From: Lysobacter alkalisoli
GTDB taxonomy: Bacteria; Pseudomonadota; Gammaproteobacteria; Xanthomonadales; Xanthomonadaceae
DNA: 64,000 nt
Assembly: GCF_006547045.1 (NCBI RefSeq)
Contig: NZ_CP041242.1
Span: 1,188,001 to 1,252,000 of the forward strand
Reading direction: 5' to 3'
Positions 34,115-42,632 of this stretch are shown here, piece by piece. Position 1 is the first letter of the stretch, and every line of letters starts with the position of its first letter. The translations under genes were made by a program, and so were the position numbers. The notes beneath the pieces were generated by a model. It made no database searches. It saw only the letters and a list, made by a program, of their open reading frames with translations, and had not been told where the DNA came from.

Positions 34115-35041
34115 ATGGCTCCCCCTGTCGCCGCTCCTGCCGTCGCCGTATCCCCCGTCGAGTCCGGCGTGCATGGAGCTGGCAGTCGCGCAGGGGACTG
34201 GATCACCCCTGTCGAACTGTGCGTACTGGGTGCGATCTGGGGTGCCTCGTTCCTGTTCATGCGCGTCGCCGCTCCCGACTTCGGTGCCCTCCCGCTGGTC
34301 GAGGTGCGGTTGGCGCTGGGCTCGCTGGTGCTGCTGCCGTTCCTGTGGCGTGCGCGTGCGCAGTTTCCGCTTTCGCTGTGGCCGAAGCTGGCCGGCATCA
34401 GCCTGATCAACTCGGCGATACCGTTCGTGCTGTTCGCGTGGGCTGCACAGCACGCCCCGGCCGGGATCGGTGCGATCACCAATGCGATGACGGTATTGTT
34501 CACCGCGTTGATCGGCTTCCTGTTCTTTGGCGAACGCATTGGTACCCGGCGTGCGGTTGCGCTGTTCGCGGGGTTTGCCGGCGTCGTGGTGCTGGCCAGC
34601 GGCAAGGTCGCCGGGGCCAGCATCGGCCTGGCCGCGACAGCGGGCGCCGCTGCGGCGTTCCTGTACGGAATCGGCATCAATCTGGTGCGCCGTCACCTGA
34701 CCGGTCTGCCGCCGGCCGCGGTTGCTGCCGCGACCCTTGGCTGCGCAGCCCTGCTGGTGGCGCCGCTCGCCATCGCCCGCTGGCCGGCGCAGGAGATCGG
34801 GCTGTTGTCATGGACCTGTGCGGCCCTGCTCGGTGTGCTCTGCACCGGGATCGCGTTCGTCATGTACTACCGCCTGATCGCTCGCGTCGGGGCGAACCGT
34901 GCCTCGACCGTGACCTACCTGGTGCCGGTGTTCGGAGTCGCCTGGGCCTGGTGGCTGCTCGACGAGCCGCTGACCATGACGATGGGCGTCGCCGGCGCGA
35001 TCATCCTGGCCAGCGTGGCCTTCAGCCAGCGAGCGAAGTGA
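34115..35041 (+). CDS. DMT-superfamily (EamA) transporter, probable LysR target
   Basis: A 308-residue inner-membrane protein with about ten helices and two EamA domains (LCVLGAIWGASFLFMRVAAP and GIGINLVRRHLTGLPPAAVA). Export of an amino acid-like or other small metabolite is the usual role. It is only distantly similar to the other DMT gene at 32 kb, so this is not a recent duplication. Start 34115 is preferred; 34070 is an in-frame ATG within the region that should hold the LysR site. The next gene starts 8 bp after its stop, implying cotranscription. Confidence 0.9.
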   Translation: MAPPVAAPAVAVSPVESGVHGAGSRAGDWITPVELCVLGAIWGASFLFMRVAAPDFGALPLVEVRLALGSLVLLPFLWRARAQFPLSLWPKLAGISLINSAIPFVLFAWAAQHAPAGIGAITNAMTVLFTALIGFLFFGERIGTRRAVALFAGFAGVVVLASGKVAGASIGLAATAGAAAAFLYGIGINLVRRHLTGLPPAAVAAATLGCAALLVAPLAIARWPAQEIGLLSWTCAALLGVLCTGIAFVMYYRLIARVGANRASTVTYLVPVFGVAWAWWLLDEPLTMTMGVAGAIILASVAFSQRAK

Positions 35042-35049
35042 TTCCAGAG

Positions 35050-35724
35050 ATGGCCCAGCACCGTGTCGTGTTCGATTTCCAGATCGACTTCAGCAATGGC
35101 GGCGGCCTGAAAGGCCACGACTTCCGCCTCGACATCGACGGCGACGACATCGATGACGCGGGACTTGCCGACTACATCGTCCGCGACATGCGCCTGCTGA
35201 TGGTCGGCGCGGTGCGGATCCTCGACAAACGGATCATTGTCGAGCCGCACAAGCGGCCGCGGATCGCACCGGTCGAGATCGACGCGGAGGCCGAGGCGTT
35301 GCTTGCCTCCGCCGGCCTGCCGACCACGGACCTGGCGCTTTCGCCATTGCGCCTGTTCGGCAGCCGCCGCAACGGCGTGCTGCAGGGTGTCGTGGGCATC
35401 GAGGGCTACGGGAGCGATGCGCTGCTGCGTTCGTTGGCGGTCGCTGCAGATTCGCGCGGGCAGGGCATCGGCCGCGAGCTCGTGGAGCATGTCGAAAGCA
35501 TCGCCCAGGATGCGGGTGTGCGTCGATTGTTCCTGCTGACGACCGATGCAACGGCCTATTTCAACCGGCACGGCTACGTGGAAACGCCGCGTGGGTCCGC
35601 GCCGCCGGCAGTGGTGGCGACGGCGCAGTTCGCCTCGCTGTGCCCGGCCTCGGCAACGCTCATGTCCAAGGCGCTGGTGTTGCCGAAGGACGCGCCGTCC
35701 ATTCCGGCCGACGCCACGTCCTGA
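35050..35724 (+). CDS. Two-domain protein: small N-terminal domain plus ArsN2-like GNAT acetyltransferase
   Basis: A 224-residue protein. Residues about 75-215 are a GNAT domain of the ArsN2 type, with the acetyl-CoA loop LAVAADSRGQGIGRELVEHV and the hallmark end YFNRHGYVETPR then ATAQFASLCPASATLMSK; ArsN2-like proteins acetylate small molecules such as arsenical amino acids. Residues 1 to about 72 (VVFDFQIDFSNGGGLKGHDF and VRDMRLLMVGAVRILDKRII) form a separate compact domain that I know as a free-standing small protein of unknown function. The fusion is intact, with no stop or frameshift at the boundary. It follows an EamA exporter by 8 bp. Confidence 0.8.
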   Translation: MAQHRVVFDFQIDFSNGGGLKGHDFRLDIDGDDIDDAGLADYIVRDMRLLMVGAVRILDKRIIVEPHKRPRIAPVEIDAEAEALLASAGLPTTDLALSPLRLFGSRRNGVLQGVVGIEGYGSDALLRSLAVAADSRGQGIGRELVEHVESIAQDAGVRRLFLLTTDATAYFNRHGYVETPRGSAPPAVVATAQFASLCPASATLMSKALVLPKDAPSIPADATS

Positions 35725-35731
35725 GGTGGGT

Positions 35732-36598
35732 TCAGCCGTCCCGCGAGCCTTCTTCCTGCAGGCAGCGGATCAGGGCGGTCGCGGCGGCAGGGTTGCGTGC
35801 CTTCGCCGCGCTGATGAAATAGATGAACACTTCGCGCGCATGTCCAGCCGGCGCTCGTGGTGTCTCCACATGCGGCAGGTCGTCGGGGTCCCCGCCACGC
35901 GCCCATTGCCGCGCGCGTCGCACCCAGAGCTGCAATGCCTGCTCCGGATAGCCGGTGGTGACCGGGTCCTGCGAACGCATCAGCCGTGCATATACGAACG
36001 GGCCGGTGATGTCGGCCAGCGACGGGTGCTGGTTGGAGTCGGTGAACACGGTGGCGATACCGCGTTCGCGAGCCAGTCGCAGGTAGGCGGGGTCGCGGAA
36101 ACTGTCGTGGCGGACTTCGAGCACATGCCGGAGTGTCCGGCCATCGAGCGTATCCGGCAGCGCATCGAGAAAGGCGGCGAGGTCGTCGCGGTCGAACACG
36201 CGCTGCGGCGAGAGCTGCCACAGGATTGGCCCTAGCCGCTCGCCGAACTCGGCCAGTCCGCCGTCGATGAACGCGCGGGCCTGGCCGCCGGCACGGGCGA
36301 GCGCACCGCCGTGCGTGACGCGCTTGGGCGCTTTGAGCGAGAACATGAAATGCGCTGGCGTTTCCGCCGCCCATCTGGCGTAGGTCGCGGGCTTCTGCGC
36401 GCCGTAGAAGGTGCCGTTGATCTCGATGCTGCTGAGCTGGCGGCTGGCGTATTCCAGCTCACGGCGCTGCACCAGCCCCCTGGGGTAGAAATTGTCGCGC
36501 CACGGGGCGAAGGTCCAGCCGCCGATGCCGACACGGATGCCGTCGATGGCATCGACGCCGGATGTGTCCTCGTCGCCGGGCGCGAACAGGTCGCTCAT
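35732..36598 (-). CDS. DUF72 family protein
   Basis: A 288-residue TIM-barrel-like protein of the DUF72 (YecE) family. Signatures are RVGIGGWTFAPWRDNFYP, SSIEINGTFYG, FMFSLKAPKRVTH, LRHVLEVRHDSF and FVYARLMRS. The function of DUF72 is not known, although structure relates it to nucleases/isomerases with a barrel. The ATG overlaps the stop of the DUF885 gene by one base (TGATG), so translation is probably coupled. It lacks a signal peptide, unlike its upstream partner. Confidence 0.88.
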   Translation of the reverse strand: MSDLFAPGDEDTSGVDAIDGIRVGIGGWTFAPWRDNFYPRGLVQRRELEYASRQLSSIEINGTFYGAQKPATYARWAAETPAHFMFSLKAPKRVTHGGALARAGGQARAFIDGGLAEFGERLGPILWQLSPQRVFDRDDLAAFLDALPDTLDGRTLRHVLEVRHDSFRDPAYLRLARERGIATVFTDSNQHPSLADITGPFVYARLMRSQDPVTTGYPEQALQLWVRRARQWARGGDPDDLPHVETPRAPAGHAREVFIYFISAAKARNPAAATALIRCLQEEGSRDG

Positions 36599-38427
36599 CA
36601 GCGGATCGGTTCGTCCAGCATCAGCTGGCGCACGAACCGCACCGGCGGCGAGCCGTACGAAAGTACCTGGTCGTGGTAGCTCTTTAGGTCGAAGTTCTTG
36701 CTCTCGCGCTGCTCGATCTCGGCGCGCAGGTCCAGGTGCTCGCTGTAGCCGACGTAGTAGGTCGGCAACTGGGCCGAGGTCAGCTGGGCGCGCACCCATT
36801 TGCCGGCGGCCTCGCTCTCCTGCTGGAAGGCGGTCACCGTCATCAGTTTCATCGCCTCTTCGCGGCTCATGTCGTCGACGTGGATGGCCTGGTCGAGCAA
36901 TGCATTGGCCATCGCGCGCAGGTTCCACTTGCGGTTGATCAGCTGCATCAGCGGATCGTTGTCCATGTAGCCGGCGTCGGCCATAACCTTCTCGGCGTAC
37001 ATCGCCCAACCTTCGACGAAGGGGCCGGAATAGAGCACCGCGCGCAGGATCGACGGGTGCTTGTTGGCATGTGCGAGCTGCAGGAAGTGGCCCGGCATCG
37101 CCTCGTGGATGCTCAGTTCGTGGATCGAGCGGGTGTTGTATTCGCGCAGGAACGAATCGACCTGGTCGTCGTTCCAGTCGTCGGGGATCGGCGAGACCGC
37201 GTAGAACGTCTCCAGGCCCTTGTCGAGCGGCCCGGGCGGGTCGCAATAGGCGACCGCGACGCCGCGCTGGAACTCCGGCATCAGGATGATCTTCACCGGC
37301 TCGTCGGGAACGGTGACCAGATCCTTCTCGCGCACGAACGCGGTCGCCTCCTCGGTGCTGCGGGTGGCGAGCTCGACCACCTCTTCGCGCGCCGGGCGGT
37401 CGGCGTAGGCCAGCTCCAGTGCGGCCTCGATCACCGCCTGCTGCTGTTCCGGCGAAGGCCTGTCGGGCATCTTCGCGGGAGCATCGTCCCGATCGCGAAG
37501 CACGCTTCGTGCGATTTCATACATTTCTTCACGAGTACGCCGGATGTCGGCCTCGACCCGACTGCGGATCTCCTGCCGCGACAGCGGCGAGTCGAGCGCG
37601 AAAGCCAGCTTCTCGTCGTACAGCGTTTCGCCGATGCGGAAGTCGCCGCGGGCATCCGGCACCAGGGTTTCGTCCAGCCACTTCTGGTGCTCGTCCACCG
37701 CTTCGCGCAGGACGGCGACGGCGGCGTCGAGCTGCCTGCGCTCCTGCCCCTGCAACAGCCCGGCGTTGGGCAGGATCAGCTCATCGACCAGCGACAGCAC
37801 GCCGGCGTTCTGGCGGGAGACGGTTTCGGCATGGATCTTCGGTACCCGTGCGGAGTCCAGGTTCTGGCGCATCTGCGCGAACAGCGTCGGGATCTGCTGC
37901 ATGCGCGCGGTGGCGGATCTCAGCCGTTCCGGCATCGGCGCGAAATCGCGCGCCATCAGCCCGTACAGGGCGCTGCCGGCAAGCTGGCTGTAAACCTGCG
38001 GATCCCACGCCCAGCTTTGCAGGGTCTCGCTGGTCCAGATGTCGTAGCGCAACTTGTTGCGCAGGATGCGGGCGTCGACTTGGTTCTCGCGCGACAGCGA
38101 CGGGATCTCGATCGCATCGAGTTCCGCCAGCATCTTGCGGTTGAATTCGAGCGCACGATTGCGACCGCCCTGGCTCAGGTCGTCGATATGGCTGTCGAAG
38201 CGATGGTCGCCGACCTGGGTCGCGGCGATCGGCGACAACTCCAGCGACTTGTCCAGCCAGCGTTGGGCCAGGTCGAGGAAGTGGGCATCGGCTTCAGCGG
38301 TGGTCGACGCGCCTGTCGCCACCGCAGGAGTTTCGGGCGCGGCCGGTGGTGATGGCTGGCATGCGGCCAGGACCAGGGCGAACAGGACCGATGGGATCAG
38401 GGCAGGCGGGATCAGGGCTGGGCGCAT
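36598..38427 (-). CDS. DUF885 family lipoprotein, probable metallopeptidase-like
   Basis: A 609-residue protein with a lipoprotein signal (lipobox LVLAAC, Cys23), so it faces the periplasm or outer membrane. The DUF885 domain spans most of the rest, with the zinc-protease-like motif LSIHEAMPGHFLQL near residue 460, AVSPIPDDW, and VEGWAMYAEKVM. DUF885 proteins resemble M32/oligopeptidase folds and are thought to be peptidases; activity for this one is inferred. It is the upstream gene of a coupled pair with DUF72. Confidence 0.88.
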   Translation of the reverse strand: MRPALIPPALIPSVLFALVLAACQPSPPAAPETPAVATGASTTAEADAHFLDLAQRWLDKSLELSPIAATQVGDHRFDSHIDDLSQGGRNRALEFNRKMLAELDAIEIPSLSRENQVDARILRNKLRYDIWTSETLQSWAWDPQVYSQLAGSALYGLMARDFAPMPERLRSATARMQQIPTLFAQMRQNLDSARVPKIHAETVSRQNAGVLSLVDELILPNAGLLQGQERRQLDAAVAVLREAVDEHQKWLDETLVPDARGDFRIGETLYDEKLAFALDSPLSRQEIRSRVEADIRRTREEMYEIARSVLRDRDDAPAKMPDRPSPEQQQAVIEAALELAYADRPAREEVVELATRSTEEATAFVREKDLVTVPDEPVKIILMPEFQRGVAVAYCDPPGPLDKGLETFYAVSPIPDDWNDDQVDSFLREYNTRSIHELSIHEAMPGHFLQLAHANKHPSILRAVLYSGPFVEGWAMYAEKVMADAGYMDNDPLMQLINRKWNLRAMANALLDQAIHVDDMSREEAMKLMTVTAFQQESEAAGKWVRAQLTSAQLPTYYVGYSEHLDLRAEIEQRESKNFDLKSYHDQVLSYGSPPVRFVRQLMLDEPIR

Positions 38428-38557
38428 GGCGGGCTCCGGCAGGGGCGCGAATGGCAAGCATAACCGCGGCGGGCGCGATCGCCACTGCACGCGCCGGGTG
38501 TGCCGTTGGCTGCTGCCCGATCCCACCGCGGATCCCGGCCGCTGCGCCGGGTTCTGA

Positions 38558-38830
38558 CCGTGCTCGCCCGGCTGGCACCGCTTGCAGCAGGGAGACGACA
38601 GCTGGGCATTCTTCGTGCGCACTCCGGACGATGCCCCCGGCCGGCGTGCGATGGAACTGCGCGAGGCCACCCTGAAGTTGGCCGGCGATGCCGCACGCAC
38701 GCCGACGTGGGTCGATGCATCCGCTGCACCGCGTCGCGGACCGTCCTGGCCGTGGCTCATCGCGTGGCTCGCGTCGATCGCCGTCCTGTGGTGGCTGGAA
38801 CGTTGGCGCCGGGGAGTGGGGCTCGCCTGA
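38558..38830 (+). pseudogene. C-terminal remnant of a membrane-anchored protein
   Basis: An open frame with no convincing start (a stop lies at 38555-38557, and the first possible starts are TTG or an internal ATG). It encodes GWHRLQQGDDSWAFFVRTP, a linker, and a C-terminal helix WPWLIAWLASIAVLWWLERW with positive residues after it. This looks like the tail of a larger periplasmic-domain protein anchored at its C-terminus. Another frame just upstream (RPLRRVLTVLARLA, from about 38545) seems to be its continuation, so both a frameshift and 5' loss are likely. No other gene is seen in 38428-38864. The family is not identified. Confidence 0.4.
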
Positions 38831-38864
38831 GCGCGATGGCCGGGGATAAGCGGATGCTCCCGGC

Positions 38865-39161
38865 TCAGCGCTCCTCTTCGACCTCGAACTCCACCATCAC
38901 CTCAAGTTCGAACGCCAGTTGCTCCACCGCGCGGCGGAGCCGGTTGGCCGAGTACGCGTTGGACACTTCCACTTCCAGTTCGTGGACGCCCGGCCCCTGG
39001 TCGTCGGGCAGCCCGGCAGAGCTCGAATCGGCATCGTCCATGTGCGACATCAGGTCGGCGACTTCCTCGATGTGATCCACGCCTTCCAGACTGGACAGCA
39101 GGTTGGCGATCGCTCGGGCGCTGTCCTCGTCGCCGGTGACGCGCATTCGCAACAGGGGCAT
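38865..39161 (-). CDS. Small acidic hypothetical protein
   Basis: A 98-residue cytosolic protein, strongly acidic at its end (VMVEFEVEEER). The N-terminus MPLLRMRVTGDEDSARAIAN and ELEVEVSNAYSANRLRRAVE suggest a small alpha/beta fold with two ferredoxin-like strands. I do not recognise a named family, though the sequence has the look of a conserved protein rather than noise: the frame is free of stops and ends cleanly. A standalone gene between the remnant at 38.6 kb and the DUF2867 gene. Confidence 0.65.
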   Translation of the reverse strand: MPLLRMRVTGDEDSARAIANLLSSLEGVDHIEEVADLMSHMDDADSSSAGLPDDQGPGVHELEVEVSNAYSANRLRRAVEQLAFELEVMVEFEVEEER

Positions 39162-39239
39162 GGCAGAACTCCGGGGGCTGGCCTGCGCTCAGGCTAGGCG
39201 GCGAATGGCTAAGTGCGCGTGATGGCCGGAACGGACGAT

Positions 39240-40655
39240 TCAGGCGGGTAGCTGCGCGCCAGTCTCCGCTCCTGCCGGGACCGGCAGCGCATGCATGACG
39301 GCCATCCTCAACATCGCCGGTGAAATGTAGTGCCTGTGAACGCCGTTGATCAGCGCCATGTACAAGCGCCCGAACAGGTTCCGGCAGCGGACCCGGGTGC
39401 CCAGTGAGACGTGGATGCGGCCATCGTCGCCGATCTCCACGCCGACACACGAGCGGAATACCAGATGCCGGTCGTCCGCACCGAGAATGACCTGCGCGCG
39501 ACGACCGTCGAGGTCCATGCGCTGGGCAAGTACCGGAAACCGGCCCACGAACAGTTGTGTGCGGTCGTTCGACAGCAGGGACGATGCGGGGCATCCCAGC
39601 GGCGAGGTGCGCAGGCGCAGGGGGCGCACAAGAATATTGCGCAGCCGCATCAGTCCGGTCACGCCTGCCGGACGGTTGGTTAGGAAGCCTTCGAGCACGC
39701 GCGCGAGCAGGTCGGTGGCGCCTGCCGATGGGGCAGGGACCCCATCCACGGCCAGCGTGAAGGTGTCATCGTGATCGAAACGTTCCGTCAATTGCCCGGC
39801 AAGCAGCGAATCGCCCGGAGCATGCGCGAGATGGGTGACGAGATGCCGATGTGGCAGCCGGGCGAGAAATCCGGTCGAGCGCCGCCAGCCGGCTGCCATG
39901 CGCCGAACCATGCCGATGCCACACCTGACAGTGGCGCACATGCGGTCGTGCCAGCTGCCGGAAGGTGCATGCAAGGACAGGCGAACGGTCGGAATTGTGC
40001 CGGCCTGCGGCGGATGAGCGGCAAGATGGTCTGCAACCCGGTCGGGAAGCAGCTCGGTCAGGCACGGGATGTCCGCACCGCCTGCGATCACGCGTTCGCG
40101 CACGATCGGATCGTCGATGCCGCCGAGTTCGTCGGTATGGCAGGAAAGTGCGAACAGCGTCGGGTGCAGGCCGTTCTCACGCAGCGGCGCGAACTGGTGC
40201 CAGGTGCCGCCACCGAAGCGGACGGTGAACATCGCATCGGGCGGGATGTCGACCTGGCGCAGCGTGCGCGCGAAATTCGACGGATCCGAATGGAGGTCCC
40301 GGTCATCGATGGTCGAAAAGCGCAGCCGCGCGCCACCGCTGCCGGCTATGGCGGTGAAGATGCGATGACCTGCATGACGATGGAATGGATGCCCCTTGCC
40401 GTCGACAGCGAACGAGTACAGCGAGGTGGCGTCGCCTTTGCCGAGATCGGTTCCGGCGAGCTTCGCCGAGGGCTCGTCCAGCGCGTCGACGAAAGTATCG
40501 TGCCTGCGCTGGCGTGCACTCGCGTCGGCGAACAACCGGTTGCCGGCACCGTGCCCGAGCTGGGTGATCAGAGAGACCTCGACGGGCAGACCGCCATGCC
40601 TGGCGGGAATGCGGACCGTCGGGAATCCTTCGATGTGACTTGCTTGCGCTGGCAT
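39240..40655 (-). CDS. Cupin-like domain fused to DUF2867
   Basis: A 471-residue protein of two parts. Residues about 30-240 contain a cupin-like beta-barrel (VDGKGHPFHRHAGHRIF, with metal-ligand-type His residues, and VRFGGGTWHQFAP as second motif). Residues about 315-460 are DUF2867 (VTGLMRLRNILVRPLRL, then ADDRHLVFRSCVGVEI and RLYMALINGVHRHYI). No signal peptide. The fusion joins a likely small-molecule-binding barrel to a lipid/ligand-binding-like domain; function unknown. It is 48 bp downstream of an ArsR-type regulator on the same strand and probably under its control. Confidence 0.75.
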   Translation of the reverse strand: MPAQASHIEGFPTVRIPARHGGLPVEVSLITQLGHGAGNRLFADASARQRRHDTFVDALDEPSAKLAGTDLGKGDATSLYSFAVDGKGHPFHRHAGHRIFTAIAGSGGARLRFSTIDDRDLHSDPSNFARTLRQVDIPPDAMFTVRFGGGTWHQFAPLRENGLHPTLFALSCHTDELGGIDDPIVRERVIAGGADIPCLTELLPDRVADHLAAHPPQAGTIPTVRLSLHAPSGSWHDRMCATVRCGIGMVRRMAAGWRRSTGFLARLPHRHLVTHLAHAPGDSLLAGQLTERFDHDDTFTLAVDGVPAPSAGATDLLARVLEGFLTNRPAGVTGLMRLRNILVRPLRLRTSPLGCPASSLLSNDRTQLFVGRFPVLAQRMDLDGRRAQVILGADDRHLVFRSCVGVEIGDDGRIHVSLGTRVRCRNLFGRLYMALINGVHRHYISPAMLRMAVMHALPVPAGAETGAQLPA

Positions 40656-40703
40656 CGGCTTGCTCCGTCGTCGCGATGTCGGGTTTGTCGGGCAGGTGGC
40701 GCT

Positions 40704-41027
40704 TCAGCGCCCTGAGCCGCCTTTGGCGAGCTTGCGCGATTCTCGTTTCAGCGGTCCCGCAGTTGGACAGAGTTCGAATGCGAAGCCTGTAAGCGAATTG
40801 ACCAGGTTGTCGGACTTGAGCCGGTAGTGGACGAACTGGCCGCGCCGTTCGCTGGATACCAGCCCCGCGGCTTCGAGGATCGACAGATGCCGCGAGATGG
40901 CGGGCGCGCTCATCTTGAACCGCGCCGCGATCTCGCCGGCCGTGAGTTCCTGCGCCGAGAGATAGGCGAGGATCTCGCGCCTTGGCTGTGAGGCAAGTGC
41001 TTCGAAGACGGGACCGATGCTGGCCAT
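40704..41027 (-). CDS. ArsR-family transcriptional regulator
   Basis: A 107-residue winged-helix regulator (VFEALASQPRREILAYLSAQ, ELTAGEIAARFKMSAPAISR, HLSILEAAGLVSSERRGQFV). The metal-binding CVC motif of arsenic/zinc sensors is absent, so it belongs to the SdpR/ArsR-like proteins that respond to other signals. A perfect 9-bp-arm palindrome lies 9 bp upstream of its ATG. It is the first gene of a two-gene operon with the cupin-DUF2867 protein. Confidence 0.92.
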   Translation of the reverse strand: MASIGPVFEALASQPRREILAYLSAQELTAGEIAARFKMSAPAISRHLSILEAAGLVSSERRGQFVHYRLKSDNLVNSLTGFAFELCPTAGPLKRESRKLAKGGSGR

Positions 41028-41035
41028 GACAGGAC

Positions 41036-41059
41036 TTAACTAATTAACTTATTAGTTAA
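41036..41059. promoter_or_regulatory. ArsR operator
   Basis: Perfect inverted repeat TTAACTAAT-N6-ATTAGTTAA, an AT-rich island in about 70 percent GC sequence, placed between 9 and 32 bp upstream of the ArsR start codon. Size, symmetry and place fit autorepression by the ArsR protein. Confidence 0.7.
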
Positions 41060-41120
41060 ATTATTGGGTTGGGCGTCTCCTGTCAACTCCGCTGTGCAGG
41101 CTCTTTCCCTTGGCCGTGCC

Positions 41121-42071
41121 CTATAGGGCTTGCGGATTCCCCTGCCGTGTCGGGATCGGCACGTTGCACAGGTCGATGTGGCCGGCCGGGCGCTTGTAGA
41201 AGTCGTCGCGGCGGTTGCGGCGGGCCTCGACCAGTTCGTCGAACAGCGCGGTGTCGGTACGCATCACCTGCAGCAGGCTGCGTTCGGCTTCCGGGACTTC
41301 GGAGGCGAGGCGGATCGACCTGATTGGCACGTATTGCGCCGGGTCCTCGTAGAAGCCGAGCGGGCCGCTGCCGCGCGGCAGTACCGACAGCAGCTCCATG
41401 CCCTCGATTACCCGGCCGACCACGGTGATGTTGCGGTCGAGCTGGCGCGGCGACTGGCCGATCACCACGTACAGTTCGCTGCCGTCGCTGGAGTCGGCCT
41501 CGATGTTGCGGCCGGCGCCCACCGTGCCGTAGCAGTGCGCCATCCAGGCCAGGCCTTCGCCGGTGTCGCGGCCGGCCGGGAAGCCGGCCGCGAAGCCGAC
41601 TTCGGCTGCCCAGCCGTCCGGATCGGGCAGGGCGTGGAAATCGAGTCCTTTGCTCGCACGGCTGAATTCGGCTGGCAGTTTCGCCTTGGCCGAGCCGAGT
41701 GGTTTGCCTTCCTCGTCCTCGCCGCGCGGGTCGCCCCACTGCACGACGAAGTTGTCCTGCGAGCGCTTGATCGCCATCCCGTCCCAGTAGCCTTCGCGGG
41801 CGAAGGTGCGGACGTTGCCGACGTGCTCCGGCGCGAACGTGGGCGCGAGCTCGATGATCACTCGGCCGCTGTCGGGGGCGGCGCTGTCAATCTCCATGTA
41901 CAGCGTGTTGTCCGGATCCGGGGTGCGCCAGTCGCTCTCGGCTGCGGCTTCGATGATCTCCTGCATGGTGCGCGGCTTGGCCGGCTTGTCGTCGGCGAGT
42001 GCGCTGCCCGCGGCAAGCAGGCAGGCCAGGGTGAGGGCGGTCGGGGCGCGGAGGTTTCGGGATACGGGCAC
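41121..42071 (-). CDS. Exported cyclophilin-type peptidyl-prolyl isomerase
   Basis: A 316-residue protein with a signal peptide (about residues 1-26, ending AGSALAD), so it is periplasmic. The cyclophilin domain runs from about 50 to 245: [57 protein letters not shown] and the end [15 protein letters not shown]. The C-terminal 70 residues are an extension seen in this exported subgroup. The GTG at 42071, preceded by GGGAG, is the best start because it gives the signal peptide; no ATG is in a suitable place. It folds exported proteins by prolyl isomerisation. Confidence 0.9.
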   Translation of the reverse strand: MPVSRNLRAPTALTLACLLAAGSALADDKPAKPRTMQEIIEAAAESDWRTPDPDNTLYMEIDSAAPDSGRVIIELAPTFAPEHVGNVRTFAREGYWDGMAIKRSQDNFVVQWGDPRGEDEEGKPLGSAKAKLPAEFSRASKGLDFHALPDPDGWAAEVGFAAGFPAGRDTGEGLAWMAHCYGTVGAGRNIEADSSDGSELYVVIGQSPRQLDRNITVVGRVIEGMELLSVLPRGSGPLGFYEDPAQYVPIRSIRLASEVPEAERSLLQVMRTDTALFDELVEARRNRRDDFYKRPAGHIDLCNVPIPTRQGNPQAL

Positions 42072-42173
42072 GGCGGGACTCCCTGCGTTCGGATATCGAA
42101 GTGCCCGATTCTGACCGATATGCCCTGCCAGATGAGTACCACCGGATGGGCTCGGCCGGGGCGCCACGGATTG

Positions 42174-42227
42174 CTATATCGAAGTAATGACTAGTGGCAC
42201 ATCCACTATATCGAAGTCATCAGTAGT
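42174..42227 (+). promoter_or_regulatory. Tandem direct repeat upstream of the PadR gene
   Basis: Two 22-bp units starting CTATATCGAAGT (42174-42195 and 42206-42227) share 19 of 22 positions with a 32-bp period, 40 bp before the PadR start. TATATCGA-type sequences are typical PadR sites, so autoregulation is likely. Confidence 0.6.
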
Positions 42228-42266
42228 ATTTGCATCAAGCTGGCTGCAAATCTGTGGAGACGCCCG

Positions 42267-42632
42267 ATGACCGACCTCGAACTGCAGTTGCGCAAGTTCC
42301 AGAAGGAGCTCAGTGCGGGCACCGTTTCGCTGAGCCTGCTCGCGGTTCTGGCCGCTGCCGGAGAGCCGATGTATGGCTACCAGATCGCCAAGCGGCTCGA
42401 GCGCGAGGGCGAGGGCGTGCTCAGCGGCAAGCAGAGTGCGCTGTATCCGGTGCTGCGCAACCTGAGTGCGGCCGGCCTGCTCGACAGCCATGTCGAGCCG
42501 TCCGCCTCCGGCCCGCCGCGACGCTACTACCGCATCACCGAAGCGGGGCGCGAGGCCCTGCGCGATTGGGTCGCCGCCTGGCGCGCGACCCGCGATTCCG
42601 TCGATTCCATCCTGGGGGAACAGTCCACATGA
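42267..42632 (+). CDS. PadR-family transcriptional regulator
   Basis: A 121-residue PadR protein with the winged helix-turn-helix VSLSLLAVLAAAGEPMYGYQ, LEREGEGVLSGKQSALYPVL and LLDSHVEPSASGPPRRYYRI, plus a short C-terminal helix for dimerisation. PadR proteins repress nearby genes and are relieved by ligands. Its stop overlaps the next ATG by 4 bp, so it is coupled to the membrane protein it probably controls. The direct repeats upstream suggest autoregulation. Confidence 0.94.
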   Translation: MTDLELQLRKFQKELSAGTVSLSLLAVLAAAGEPMYGYQIAKRLEREGEGVLSGKQSALYPVLRNLSAAGLLDSHVEPSASGPPRRYYRITEAGREALRDWVAAWRATRDSVDSILGEQST

